A DNA stretch of 64,000 bases from the NCBI RefSeq assembly GCF_000497755.1, contig NZ_AYOD01000005.1, positions 1 to 64,000 on the forward strand, in the 5' to 3' direction. Below the pieces are notes generated by a model, which saw only the letters and a program-made list of their open reading frames with translations, made no database searches and had not been told where the DNA came from. Below are positions 1 to 8,212 of this stretch, piece by piece (position 1 is the first letter of the stretch; every line of letters starts with the position of its first letter). Made by a program: the position numbers and the translations under genes. This DNA is from Aliihoeflea sp. 2WW (GTDB lineage Bacteria; Pseudomonadota; Alphaproteobacteria; Rhizobiales; Rhizobiaceae).

Positions 1-51
1 CTGATCTCCCCCCTTGAGGGGGAGATGGCCGGCAGGGCAGAGGGGGGTGAG
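1..51 (+). repeat. Rhizobial palindromic repeat, family A, copy 1
   Basis: This GC-rich element contains the internal palindrome CTCCCCCTTGAGGGGGAG followed by a GGCAGGGCAGAGGGGGGTG tail. Two further copies lie at 14768-14813 (inverted) and 14861-14908. It overlaps the first in-frame ATG of the downstream ABC ATPase gene. The element may begin left of the window. Confidence 0.8.
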
Positions 52-885
52 CCGGGCTCGTACCCTCCACTCTTGGAAATCCGCGACGTCACCCGCAATT
101 ATGCCGGCCGGCGGCGCTCGCTGTTCTCAAAACCCGAGCCGTTCCGCGCCGTGCGGGGCGTGTCGTTCGACCTGCACGAAGGCCAGTCGATGGCGCTGGT
201 GGGGCGGTCGGGGTGTGGGAAATCCACCCTCGCCCGCATGATCCTCGCGCTCGACCGGCCGACAGCGGGCTCGATTCGTTTCGGCGGGGAGGAACTGACG
301 ACGAAAAGCGAAGCGGAACTGCGCCCTTCGCGGCGCAACATGCAGGTCGTCTTTCAGGACCCCTACGGCTCGTTCAACCCGCGCCACAAGGTGGAGCGGC
401 TGGTGGCCGAACCGCTGCATCTTCTGGAAAGCCAGCCATCGCGCTCAGAAAGGCGCGAGCGGGTGGCGCAGGCGCTTGGCGAAGTCGGGCTTTCGGCTGC
501 GGACATGGACAAATATCCGCACGAATTCTCCGGCGGCCAGCGGCAGCGGCTTTCGATCGCGCGGGCGCTGATCACGCGGCCGAAGCTGATCGTCGCCGAT
601 GAGCCGGTGTCGGCGCTGGACGTTTCGATCCGGGCGCAGGTGCTCGATCTCTTCGCTGATTTGAACCAGCGGCTCGGCGTCGCCTATCTCTTCATCACGC
701 ACGATCTGGCGGTCGCGCGGGCGATCACCGATCAGGTGATGGTGATGCATGAGGGCGAGATCGTGGAGCGCGGGGATACCGGCGCGGTGCTGGACGATCC
801 GCAATCGGAGGCCGGCAAGATGCTGGTCGCCGCCTCGCCCGACCTCGATCGCGCGCTTGCACGGCGGCAAGCCTTGCTCGTCTAG
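25..885 (+). CDS. Oligopeptide/dipeptide ABC transporter ATP-binding protein (DppF/OppF type)
   Basis: This is a cytoplasmic ATPase that would power import of peptides or related small solutes through a DppBC-like permease. The ABC order is complete: Walker A GRSGCGKST near residue 60, Q-loop FQDPYGSFNP near residue 110, signature FSGGQRQRLSIARAL, Walker B LIVADEPVSALD and the H-loop FITHDLAV. PYGSFNP is typical of the Opp/Dpp F subunit. The protein is somewhat short because the C-terminal oligopeptide-transporter tail is reduced. The ATG at 25 lies inside a palindromic repeat, so the first eight or so residues are repeat-derived. An in-frame TTG at 73 just before EIRDV is an alternative start. 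The partner genes must lie left of the window. The substrate cannot be told. Confidence 0.85.
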   Translation: MAGRAEGGEPGSYPPLLEIRDVTRNYAGRRRSLFSKPEPFRAVRGVSFDLHEGQSMALVGRSGCGKSTLARMILALDRPTAGSIRFGGEELTTKSEAELRPSRRNMQVVFQDPYGSFNPRHKVERLVAEPLHLLESQPSRSERRERVAQALGEVGLSAADMDKYPHEFSGGQRQRLSIARALITRPKLIVADEPVSALDVSIRAQVLDLFADLNQRLGVAYLFITHDLAVARAITDQVMVMHEGEIVERGDTGAVLDDPQSEAGKMLVAASPDLDRALARRQALLV

Positions 886-1238
886 AGGGGATCGTCGACG
901 GCCAGAATGTCGTCGACACGGATTGCCAGACGGCGCTGGTGCGGGCGCAGCAAAGGATCGGACGCGGCGAAGTCGAGCACCTGGCTTGCGAGGAGCCGAC
1001 GCCGGTCGCCGGGCAAGGCGCGCAATGCAAGTATGCTTGCAGCGGAACTGACGCCTGCGTGATAGGTTCGCAGCTCGCCCGCGAGCAGCTCGCGTTCTTC
1101 GGGCCCGAGCGCCAGCCAGTCGTAGACGCGCTCGGACAGCAGGCCGAGCTGATCCAGCCTGTCGCCCTCGCGCAGGATGATCGCCAGAACGAGCAAGGTT
1201 TCGACCGGCATCTTGAGGTCCTGGCCCGTCATCAGCAC
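882..1238 (-). CDS. Hypothetical protein, 118 residues
   Basis: I do not recognise a family. The reading frame is intact, leucine- and arginine-rich and probably helical and cytoplasmic. No signal peptide or membrane segment is visible. It converges on the ABC ATPase gene, and the two stop ends overlap by four bases. No function is proposed. Coding potential rests mainly on length and on the lack of a competing gene in 886-1238. Confidence 0.55.
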   Translation of the reverse strand: MLMTGQDLKMPVETLLVLAIILREGDRLDQLGLLSERVYDWLALGPEERELLAGELRTYHAGVSSAASILALRALPGDRRRLLASQVLDFAASDPLLRPHQRRLAIRVDDILAVDDPL

Positions 1239-1415
1239 TGATCAACCTCCGATGGTCACGTCACGGCCGCGCCGTACGTTTCATTGCTACCTGAACGACC
1301 CTTACGAACCATTTATACTTGGCGACGTGGCGCGGATATGTTCGTGGGGCTTCAATTCGCGCGTGCGGGCCGATAGCTGTGCGCGCTATTCTCGCTTCGA
1401 ATGTGGGAGGGAAGG

Positions 1416-1820
1416 ATGGACGAAGGATCAGGACCTCAGATCATCAAGCTCGCGGCCGGCGCCGGTCGAAGCTACGACATGCCGGGCATGCGGGCGATCT
1501 TCAAGGCGGACGAGACGGAAACGAAGGAGGCCTACAGCGTCTCCGAATGGTGGCTCGAACCGCAGACGACCGGGCCCGGCGCGCATAGCCACGAGGCGAA
1601 TGACGAGGTGTTCTACGGGATCGGCGGGGTCATGGCGGTGCTGGCCGGTGCGGAATGGCGCGATATCGGGCCGGGCGATTTCCTGCGCATCCCGGCCGGA
1701 ACGATCCACGATTTCGAGAACCGGACGGATGCGCGCGCCGGACTTCTCAACTTCTTCATCCCCGGCGGGTTCGAGCGCAACATGCCGGCGATCGTCGACT
1801 GGTTCAAGGAAAACGGCTGA
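1416..1820 (+). CDS. Cupin-domain protein
   Basis: This is a single-domain cupin of about 134 residues. The first cupin motif is visible as GAHSHEANDEVFYGIGG, with the H-x-H and downstream Glu expected of a metal site. The second is visible as GDFLRIPAGTIHDFEN, with its His. The start at 1416 follows GGGAGGGAAGG, whereas the ATG at 1401 has no such site. Proteins of this type are small metal-dependent oxygenases, isomerases or sugar-binding regulators, and the substrate is not predictable here. The gene stands alone and converges on cobQ with a three-base gap. Confidence 0.8.
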   Translation: MDEGSGPQIIKLAAGAGRSYDMPGMRAIFKADETETKEAYSVSEWWLEPQTTGPGAHSHEANDEVFYGIGGVMAVLAGAEWRDIGPGDFLRIPAGTIHDFENRTDARAGLLNFFIPGGFERNMPAIVDWFKENG

Positions 1821-1823
1821 CGA

Positions 1824-3287
1824 TCAGCGGGCTGCAGCAAACAGCGCGGCGCAGTCGAGATGGGTTTCGAGCGCTTCGGCGATGGCGTCGAGCGCGTCGT
1901 CGATGCGCTGTTCGAAGCCGAGCGGCGAGGCTTCGACGCCGTGATCGGCGAGGAAGCGGCGGCGGAACTCGTCTCCGGTGAAGAGGCCGTGGAGGTAGGT
2001 GCCCCAGACCTGGCCGTTAGCCGACATTGCACCGTCCGGCGCGCCGTCGATGCCGAAGACGGGACGCGCGCAATCCGGACCGGTGGTGTGGCCGAGGTGG
2101 ATTTCGTAGCCAGAGGTGTCGACGCCATGACGGAGCGAGCGGGCGGTCACCTCGCGAAGGGTTTTTTGCGGCTCGAGCACGGTTTCCACATCGAGAAGGC
2201 CGAGGCCGGGCGCGTCGCGGTCCAGTCCTTCGGTTCCGGTAGGGTCGCTGACGCGGCGGCCGAGCATCTGGAAGCCGCCGCAAAGGCCGATGATCGTGCC
2301 GCCGGCAGCATGGTGGCTGGCGATGTCGCGATCCCAGCCTTGCGCACGCAGGAAGGCGAGATCGGCGATGGTCGATTTGGAGCCCGGGAGGATGACGATA
2401 TCGACCGGCGGGATCGGGCGACCGGGCGGCACGAAGACGACATCTACGTCCGGTTCGGCGCGCAGCGGGTCGAGGTCGTCGAAATTGGCGATGCGCGAGA
2501 GCATGGGCACCGCGATCGTCAGCCGTCCCTTGCCGCCGCGCGGGGCGCGGTCGAGCACGACCGCATCTTCGGCGGGCAGGAGCGCGGCTTCCTTCAGCCA
2601 CGGCACGACGCCAAAGGAGCGCCAGCCGGTGAAGCGCTCGATGGCGGCGAGGCCGTCGTCGAACAGCGAAAGCTCGCCGCGGAATTTGTTGACGATGAAG
2701 CCGACGATCATCCGTCGGTCTTCGTCGGGCAGGATGAGGTGGGTGCCGGCGATGGAGGCGATGACCCCGCCGCGGTCGATGTCGCCGACGAGCACGACCG
2801 GGACATTTGCGACGGTGGCGAAGCCCATGTTGGCGATGTCGCGGTCGCGCAGATTGATCTCGGCCGGCGAGCCGGCGCCTTCGACGATGATGAGGTCCGC
2901 ATTCTCGCGCAGGCGCTGCCAGGATTCCATGACGGCCGCCATCAGCCGGTCCTTTTGCGCGCCGAAGTTACGCGCGGCCGCCTCGCCGGCCATTCGGCCA
3001 TGGATGACGATCTGGGCGCCGACGTCGCTTTGCGGTTTGAGCAGGACGGGGTTCATGTCGACGCTCGGCGCGACCTTGCAGGCGCGCGCCTGCAGCCATT
3101 GCGCGCGACCGATCTCGCCGGGCGAGCCGTCGAGGCCGATGGCGATCGCTGCGTTGTTCGACATGTTCTGCGGCTTGAACGGGCGCACGCGCAGGCCGCG
3201 ATGCAGGGCCGCTCGGCACAGGCCCGCGACCAGCAGCGTCTTGCCGACATCCGAGCCGGTGCCTTGAAGCATGATGGCGCGGGTCAA
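1824..3287 (-). CDS. cobQ: Cobyric acid synthase CobQ
   Basis: The enzyme amidates the b, d, e and g side chains of adenosylcobyrinic a,c-diamide, using glutamine and ATP, late in cobalamin synthesis. The N-terminal dethiobiotin-synthetase-like ATPase domain starts with the P-loop GTGSDVGKT. The C-terminal class I glutaminase domain shows the nucleophile Cys in GLCGGFQMLG and the His in GTYLHGLF. I place the start at a TTG (3287), giving MTRAIMLQGTGSD and 487 residues, the family's usual length. A GTG at 3317 would add ten residues. Other cob genes are not adjacent. Cobalamin may link functionally to the methyl-transfer genes further right, but that is inference. Confidence 0.93.
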   Translation of the reverse strand: MTRAIMLQGTGSDVGKTLLVAGLCRAALHRGLRVRPFKPQNMSNNAAIAIGLDGSPGEIGRAQWLQARACKVAPSVDMNPVLLKPQSDVGAQIVIHGRMAGEAAARNFGAQKDRLMAAVMESWQRLRENADLIIVEGAGSPAEINLRDRDIANMGFATVANVPVVLVGDIDRGGVIASIAGTHLILPDEDRRMIVGFIVNKFRGELSLFDDGLAAIERFTGWRSFGVVPWLKEAALLPAEDAVVLDRAPRGGKGRLTIAVPMLSRIANFDDLDPLRAEPDVDVVFVPPGRPIPPVDIVILPGSKSTIADLAFLRAQGWDRDIASHHAAGGTIIGLCGGFQMLGRRVSDPTGTEGLDRDAPGLGLLDVETVLEPQKTLREVTARSLRHGVDTSGYEIHLGHTTGPDCARPVFGIDGAPDGAMSANGQVWGTYLHGLFTGDEFRRRFLADHGVEASPLGFEQRIDDALDAIAEALETHLDCAALFAAAR

Positions 3288-3415
3288 ACGGCGCACCCCA
3301 GACTCGAACCCATGCACATCCCCTTGTCGCTCGGCGCACAGGCTTCACGTTGCGCGCGTCGGACAATGGTCTAGATTGCCGGCCGAGGAAAATCCATCGC
3401 GACAGGGAGGTCGGC

Positions 3416-4591
3416 ATGGACGCCGCGACCGACGCCACGGCCAGCCAGTTCGAACTCAACGAGGACCAGCGCGCCATCCAGGAAATGACGGCGGGCTTTG
3501 CCGCCGAGCGGGTCGCGCCCTATGCGCTCGACTGGGATCGCGAGCGGCACTTCCCCGCCAACGTGATCCGCGAGACGGGGCCGCTCGGCTTCGGCGGCAT
3601 CTATATCGGCGAGGATGTCGGCGGCTCGGGACTGGGACGGCTCGACGCGGTGCTGATCTTCGAGGCGCTGGCAGCCGCCTGCCCTGCCTTTTCGTCGTTC
3701 CTGTCGATCCACAACATGGCGGCGTGGATGATCGATAAGTTCGGCGACGAGGCGCAGCGCCAGCGCTTCCTGCCGAAGCTGACCTCGCTCGAATGGATCG
3801 CCAGCTACTGCCTGACCGAGCCGGGGGCTGGCTCCGACGCCGCCGCGCTCAAGACTCGCGCGACGCGCTCGGGCGGCAATGGCAGCGACTACATCGTCAA
3901 CGGCGCCAAGCAGTTCATCTCGGGCGCGGGCGAATCGGACGTCTATGTCGCGATGGTGCGCACCGGAGAGGACGGGCCGAAGGGCGTTTCGACGCTGGTC
4001 ATTCCCAAGGATGCGCCCGGCCTTTCCTTCGGCGCGAGCGAAAACAAGATGGGCTGGCACATGCAGCCGACCCGCCAGGTGATCTTCGACGACTGCAAGG
4101 TGCCGGCCGAAAACCTGCTCGCCGACGAGGGCATGGGCTTCAAGATCGCCATGGCCGGGCTCGACGGCGGGCGGCTCAACATCGCCGCCTGCTCGCTCGG
4201 CGGCGCGCAGTCCGCGCTCGACAAGGCGCTGGCCTATGCCGCCGAGCGGCAGGCCTTCGGCAAGACGCTCGACCAGTTTCAGGCTCTGCAGTTCAAGCTG
4301 GCCGACATGGAAACCGACCTCAGCGCCTCGCGCATGCTGCTCTACGCGGCGGCCTCCAAGCTCGACCGCAAGGCGCACGATGCCGGCAAGTGGTCCGCCA
4401 TGGCCAAGCGCTTCGTGACCGACACCTGCTTCGACGTCGCCAACGAGGCGCTGCAGGTGCATGGCGGCTATGGCTATCTGCACGATTACGGCGTCGAGAA
4501 GATCGTGCGCGATCTGCGCGTGCATCAGATTCTCGAAGGGACGAACGAGATCATGCGGGTGATTATCGCGCGCAGTTTGATCGGGAAGTGA
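3416..4591 (+). CDS. Acyl-CoA dehydrogenase, probably isobutyryl-CoA dehydrogenase
   Basis: This flavoprotein oxidises a short-chain acyl-CoA to its enoyl-CoA and passes electrons to ETF. Family marks are YCLTEPGAGSDAAALKTRA (FAD and substrate contacts), FGKTLDQFQALQFKLAD and the C-terminal ILEGTNEIMR, where the Glu before Gly-Thr is the usual catalytic base. At 391 residues it has normal length. The start at 3416 follows AGGGAGGTCGGC. The next gene encodes 3-hydroxyisobutyrate dehydrogenase, so the pair fits valine degradation and suggests isobutyryl-CoA as substrate. That assignment is inferred from context. A 2-methylbutyryl-CoA preference is also possible. Confidence 0.9.
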   Translation: MDAATDATASQFELNEDQRAIQEMTAGFAAERVAPYALDWDRERHFPANVIRETGPLGFGGIYIGEDVGGSGLGRLDAVLIFEALAAACPAFSSFLSIHNMAAWMIDKFGDEAQRQRFLPKLTSLEWIASYCLTEPGAGSDAAALKTRATRSGGNGSDYIVNGAKQFISGAGESDVYVAMVRTGEDGPKGVSTLVIPKDAPGLSFGASENKMGWHMQPTRQVIFDDCKVPAENLLADEGMGFKIAMAGLDGGRLNIAACSLGGAQSALDKALAYAAERQAFGKTLDQFQALQFKLADMETDLSASRMLLYAAASKLDRKAHDAGKWSAMAKRFVTDTCFDVANEALQVHGGYGYLHDYGVEKIVRDLRVHQILEGTNEIMRVIIARSLIGK

Positions 4592-4592
4592 A

Positions 4593-4663
4593 GAGGGGAA
4601 TAGGGGAGTACGGGAGTAGGTGAAAAGCGCTGACCGAACTTCCCCTACTCCCCTACTCCCCTC
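4593..4663. repeat. Intergenic inverted repeat between the two valine-catabolic genes
   Basis: The left arm (4593-4620) is made of GGGGA(A/G)TA units and the right arm (4641-4663) is its near-complement, built of CCCCTACT units. Together they fill almost the whole 87-base gap and would fold into a long imperfect hairpin in the transcript. There is no following T-run, so it is more likely an mRNA-stabilising or attenuating structure, or a repeat copy, than a terminator. Confidence 0.65.
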
Positions 4664-4678
4664 ACATCGGAGGAACAC

Positions 4679-5563
4679 ATGACGACCATCGCATTCATCG
4701 GCCTCGGCAATATGGGCAATCCCATGGCGGCCAATCTCGTCAAGGCGGGGCACAAGGTGACGGGGTTCGACCTCGTCGAGGCCAATCTCGAAACCGCCAG
4801 GGCCAATGGCGCGGCGGTGGCTGCGAGCGCGCGCGAGGCAATTTCCGGGGCCGAGGTGGTCATCACGATGCTGCCGGCGGGCAAGCATGTCGTGTCGGTC
4901 TATGAGGACATCGTGCCGGCGGCGGCCAAGGGGACGCTCTTCATTGATTCCTCCACAATCGACGTCGATTCGGCGCGCAAGGCGCACAAGATCGCAGCGG
5001 ATGCGGGCATGCTCTCGGTCGATGCGCCGGTTTCGGGCGGCGTCGGCGGGGCGGAGGCCGGCACGCTCACCTTCATGGCCGGCGGCAGCGCGGATGCGTT
5101 CGCCAAAGCCGCGCCGGTGCTGAAGCCGATGGCCGGCAAGGTGGTCAATTGCGGCGACGCCGGCGCCGGCCAGGCGGCGAAGATCTGCAACAACATGATC
5201 CTCGGCATCTCGATGATCGGCGTCGGCGAAGCGTTCGTGCTGGCCGAAAAGCTCGGCCTGTCGCACCAGGCGCTCTACGATGTCGCGTCGACGTCGTCGG
5301 GCCAGTGCTGGTCGCTGACGACCTACTGCCCCGTTCCGGGCCCCGTGCCGAACTCGCCTGCGAACCGCGATTACAAGCCGGGCTTTGCCGCCGCGCTGAT
5401 GCTAAAGGATTTGAAGCTCGCGCAGGAGGCCGCGCAGAATGCCGGCGCGGTGACGCCGCTGGGCGCCGAGGCGACGCAGCTCTACGCGCTTTTCAACGCG
5501 ATGGGCCAGGGCGGGACCGATTTTTCCGGCATCATCAACTTCCTGCGCGGGAAAACAGATTGA
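4679..5563 (+). CDS. mmsB: 3-hydroxyisobutyrate dehydrogenase
   Basis: The enzyme oxidises (S)-3-hydroxyisobutyrate to methylmalonate semialdehyde with NAD in valine breakdown. The N-terminal Rossmann domain begins AFIGLGNMGNPMAANL. The substrate loop DAPVSGGVGGAEAGTL follows, then GAGQAAKICNNM with the catalytic Lys near residue 171. The C-terminal helical domain carries NRDYKPGFAAALMLKDL, a close match to known HIBADH proteins rather than to tartronate semialdehyde reductases. It has 294 residues, the normal length. The start follows GGAGGAACAC. It is probably co-transcribed with the upstream acyl-CoA dehydrogenase across the hairpin gap. Confidence 0.93.
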   Translation: MTTIAFIGLGNMGNPMAANLVKAGHKVTGFDLVEANLETARANGAAVAASAREAISGAEVVITMLPAGKHVVSVYEDIVPAAAKGTLFIDSSTIDVDSARKAHKIAADAGMLSVDAPVSGGVGGAEAGTLTFMAGGSADAFAKAAPVLKPMAGKVVNCGDAGAGQAAKICNNMILGISMIGVGEAFVLAEKLGLSHQALYDVASTSSGQCWSLTTYCPVPGPVPNSPANRDYKPGFAAALMLKDLKLAQEAAQNAGAVTPLGAEATQLYALFNAMGQGGTDFSGIINFLRGKTD

Positions 5564-5635
5564 TCGACGCGATTTTCGGCAGATTCATCTTTGCTTAAGT
5601 GACTGCTAACCCGCTGGTAAGATTGTCCCGCTAGA

Positions 5636-5783
5636 ACAGATGACAAGGCGGTTGTCGCAGCCGCCTCCCGCTCCGGATCAGGTATTGCGTACCGGAGCAG
5701 TATCCTTCGCAAGTATCTTGTCGCGAAGTGCCATGCGTCTTTGTGGCAAGACCGCGTTTCTCTTCCGGAGAGCGCGGTTTTTG
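5636..5783 (+). ncRNA. Candidate small structured RNA with intrinsic terminator
   Basis: The 227-base gap after mmsB holds four successive hairpins on the plus strand and no reading frame of note. They are GGCGG/CCGCC (5647-5665), GCTCCGG/CCGGAGC (5670-5698), CTTCGC/GCGAAG (5705-5728) and ACCGCG/CGCGGT (5751-5778), the last followed by TTTTT. The second arm of hairpin 1 runs into CCTCCCG, an anti-Shine-Dalgarno-like stretch common in rhizobial sRNAs. The downstream gene is convergent, so this is not its leader. It could instead be a structured 3' end of the mmsB transcript. I cannot match it to a named family. Confidence 0.5.
5751..5783 (+). terminator. Intrinsic terminator
   Basis: The stem ACCGCG/CGCGGT, extended by an inner CTC/GAG pairing, is followed immediately by five T residues on the plus strand. 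It ends the candidate RNA or the mmsB transcript just before the convergent gene at 5791. Confidence 0.7.
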
Positions 5784-5790
5784 CGTTTAT

Positions 5791-6162
5791 CTACTTCACT
5801 CGGCTCAAACGGCGATGATTACTCTTGACCGCGCGCCCGGAGGGCAGAAGCGCGGCACGCATGGCCCTGTCGGCCGCGACGCCGCTCAAGAGTGCCGGTG
5901 TGCGGCCAGACCAGACTTCCGGCCAGAACTGGATCGCCGCCTGGGCGAACGCCATCTGCGCCGCCAGCGCCCCCTCGACCATGGCAGACATCTTTTCCGT
6001 CACGGCGCGCGTCGTCTCGACGCGATAAGGGTTGGAACTGTTGGCCTCGGCCGTCAGCATCGGCATGCGCATGGCGATGACGGCGGGCGCCAGCATGAGA
6101 TTTCCCGTCAGCGCAGCGGCGGCGCGCACGGAACGGGTGTTGGGCTTGATCGGCATGGTCAT
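5791..6162 (-). CDS. Phasin-like hypothetical protein
   Basis: This is a 123-residue, Ala- and Met-rich, probably helical protein without a signal peptide. The segment VTEKMSAMVEGALAAQMAFAQ and the later QFWPEVWSGRTP resemble small phasin-like proteins of Rhizobiales that coat polyhydroxyalkanoate granules. The basic C terminus SNHRRLSRVK is also typical. The start at 6162 follows a GAGGGAC site, and longer starts would run into the neighbouring gene. It lies 34 bases downstream of the CMD-family gene on the same strand. The phasin assignment comes from remembered similarity only. Confidence 0.6.
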   Translation of the reverse strand: MTMPIKPNTRSVRAAAALTGNLMLAPAVIAMRMPMLTAEANSSNPYRVETTRAVTEKMSAMVEGALAAQMAFAQAAIQFWPEVWSGRTPALLSGVAADRAMRAALLPSGRAVKSNHRRLSRVK

Positions 6163-6196
6163 GTCCCTCGCACAATATTGCGCTGCACAAAACGTA

Positions 6197-6613
6197 TCAC
6201 GTCTCGGGATGTTCCGGCAGGAATTGCGCATCGACCGGCGGTCGCAGACCATTGGCAAGTCGATTGGTCTCGTTCGCCATGCCGACGACTGCCATGACCT
6301 CCATCAACTGCGCGTCCGTCATGCCCTTGGCCCGGGCGCCGGCGGTGTGGGAATAGGTGCAATATTCGCAGCCATTGGTGGCGGAGACGGCGATGTAGAT
6401 AAGTTCCTTGGTCAAGGGATCGAGCGCGCCGGGTGCCATCACCTGCTTCACGTCCTGCCACGTCCGCTTCAACGTCGCGGGGTCGTGCGCGAGGACCTTC
6501 CAGAAATTGTTGATCCAGTCGGAGCCGCGCGTTTCCATGATGTCGTCATAGACCTCACGGACTTGCGGCGAAGCGTCTTCATATTCGACGAGTGGCAGGA
6601 TGGGTGCGGTCAT
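6197..6613 (-). CDS. Carboxymuconolactone decarboxylase / AhpD-like family protein
   Basis: This helical protein of 138 residues carries the AhpD-type redox motif NGCEYCTYSHT, with Cys-x-x-Cys and the following His near residues 80-86. Members reduce peroxides through the Cys pair or act as decarboxylases, and the Cys pair here favours a peroxidase or disulfide role. No signal peptide is seen, so it is cytoplasmic. It may be co-transcribed with the aminotransferase upstream (54-base gap containing a hairpin) and the phasin-like gene downstream. The partner reductant is unknown. Confidence 0.82.
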   Translation of the reverse strand: MTAPILPLVEYEDASPQVREVYDDIMETRGSDWINNFWKVLAHDPATLKRTWQDVKQVMAPGALDPLTKELIYIAVSATNGCEYCTYSHTAGARAKGMTDAQLMEVMAVVGMANETNRLANGLRPPVDAQFLPEHPET

Positions 6614-6632
6614 GGTGTCGGTCTCCGGTGGG

Positions 6633-6660
6633 GACCCTCCCGCGCCGACGCGGAAGGGTC
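6633..6660 (-). other. Intergenic hairpin between aminotransferase and CMD gene
   Basis: GACCCT at 6633-6638 pairs with AGGGTC at 6655-6660, with further pairing of CCGCG to CGCGG inside. No T-run follows on the minus strand, so it may moderate read-through rather than stop it. Confidence 0.4.
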
Positions 6661-6667
6661 GTGCGCA

Positions 6668-8044
6668 TTACTTGCGCAAATCGCGCTCGGCGAGGTCGAG
6701 CGCCTTGCCGATGCGCTCGCAGGCCATGTCGATGGTTTCCTTCGTCCAGATCAGCGGCGGCGACAGGATCATCGTGTCGCCCACGGCGCGCATCATCATG
6801 CCGCCCGCGATGGCATGGTCGCGGACCGTGGCGGCCGCCAAGCCGCCATTTTCGAACCGCTCGCGCGAGGCCTTGTCCTTGACGATCTCGATGGCGGCCA
6901 TGAGCCCGATGCTGCGGACTTCTCCGACGATGCCGTGACCGGCGAGGCGTTCCGCAAGCGCTCGGGCGAGATACGGTCCCGTTTCGTCACGCACGCGATC
7001 GATCAGGCCTTCCTTCTCGATGATGTCGAGATTGGCGAGCGCGACGGCGCAGGCGACCGGGTGACCGGAATAGGTGTAGCCGTGATAGAACTCGCCGCCC
7101 TTTTCGACCAGCGTCGAGGCGATCCGGTCGCCGACCAGAAGCGCGGAAAGGGGCTGGTAGCCGGAGGTCAGCGCCTTTGCGGTGGTGATCGTATCGGCCT
7201 CGATGCCGAGCGTTTGCGCGGCGAACCACTCGCCGGTGCGGCCATAGCCGGTGATGACCTCGTCGAGCATCAAGAGGACGTCGTGCTTGCGGCAGATGCG
7301 CTGGATTTCCGGCCAGTAGCTGTCGGGTGCAATCTTGACGCCCCCTGCCCCCATGACCGGCTCGCCGATGAAGGCGGCGACATTGTCCGCGCCCGCCTCG
7401 AGGATCGCATCTTCGACAGCCTTTGCGGCGCGCACGCCGAAATCATGGTCGCTCTCGCCGGGGTTCGCCAGTTCGAACGCATAGGGCGGCATGACGTGGA
7501 CGATGTTCGGCACCGCACCGTTCAACTGGCCGTGCATCGCCGACATGCCGCCGAGCGACGTGCCGGTGATGGTGGAGCCGTGATAGGCCCAGTTGCGCGA
7601 AATGATGCGGTTCTTCTGCGGCTTGCCTTCGAGCGCCCAGTAGTGACGCACGAGGCGCAGCGCGGTGTCGTTGGCCTCCGAACCGGACGAGCCGTAGAAG
7701 ACCTGGTTCATGTTGGCGGGCGCGATTTCGGCGAGCTTCCGTGCGAGCAGGACCGGCGTCGGCGTCGTGCATTTGAAGAAGGAATTGTAGTAGGGCAGTT
7801 CCTTCATCTGCGCGTAGGCGGCTTCGGCCAGTTCGTTGCGGCCGTAGCCGACATTCACGCACCACAGTCCGGCCATGCCGTCGAGAATCTGCTTGCCTTC
7901 GCTGTCATAGACGAACGGGCCCTCGGCGCGCGTGATCATGCGCGAGCCGGCGTCGCGCAGATCCTTGTGATCGGTGAAGGGGTGGAGATGATGGGCCGCA
8001 TCGATCTCCTGAAGCTGCTTCAGGGAATAGTTCTGGTAGGTCAT
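6668..8044 (-). CDS. Class III (omega) aminotransferase
   Basis: This PLP enzyme of 458 residues moves an amino group from an amine or omega-amino acid, usually to pyruvate. Visible marks are GMAGLWCVNVGYGR near the N terminus, the phosphate-binding YGSSGSEANDTALRL, the cofactor-binding LLMLDEVITGYGRTGEWFAA, and the catalytic Lys in TITTAKALTSGYQPLSA. This pattern fits the beta-alanine/putrescine:pyruvate group (SpuC-like) rather than acetylornithine aminotransferases. The start follows CGGAGAGACAAG. The neighbouring methylamine and betaine genes suggest a role in nitrogen-compound breakdown, but the substrate is not proven. Confidence 0.88.
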   Translation of the reverse strand: MTYQNYSLKQLQEIDAAHHLHPFTDHKDLRDAGSRMITRAEGPFVYDSEGKQILDGMAGLWCVNVGYGRNELAEAAYAQMKELPYYNSFFKCTTPTPVLLARKLAEIAPANMNQVFYGSSGSEANDTALRLVRHYWALEGKPQKNRIISRNWAYHGSTITGTSLGGMSAMHGQLNGAVPNIVHVMPPYAFELANPGESDHDFGVRAAKAVEDAILEAGADNVAAFIGEPVMGAGGVKIAPDSYWPEIQRICRKHDVLLMLDEVITGYGRTGEWFAAQTLGIEADTITTAKALTSGYQPLSALLVGDRIASTLVEKGGEFYHGYTYSGHPVACAVALANLDIIEKEGLIDRVRDETGPYLARALAERLAGHGIVGEVRSIGLMAAIEIVKDKASRERFENGGLAAATVRDHAIAGGMMMRAVGDTMILSPPLIWTKETIDMACERIGKALDLAERDLRK

Positions 8045-8212
8045 GTCTTGTCTCTCCGTTGAACGAGGGGTTCAGGCGGAGTGCGGAGGGGAATAGCCGA
8101 TACGGGCGCACAGGCGCAAAAGCTCGGCGTGCCGCGTGCGCGGCGACGGCGTCGAGGCATGTCTTTTGACAGAGCGATGCATATGGCTTTGTAGCGGCGG
8201 CGTCGCGGCGGT

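Noticed and set aside
1860-3374. Long plus-strand reading frame opposite cobQ.
   Set aside because: It is the antisense shadow of a strongly supported cobQ; composition is Asp/Arg-rich as expected of a GC-rich complement, with no domain motifs.
3288-3415. Cobalamin riboswitch upstream of cobQ.
   Set aside because: The 128-base region lacks a B12-box-like core and the space needed for the aptamer.
3371-5266. Long minus-strand frame across acyl-CoA dehydrogenase and mmsB.
   Set aside because: Both genes beneath it have full family motifs. The frame is a GC-skew artefact.
6032-8062. Long plus-strand frame opposite the CMD and aminotransferase genes.
   Set aside because: It spans two well-supported genes and the gap between them, with no recognisable domain.
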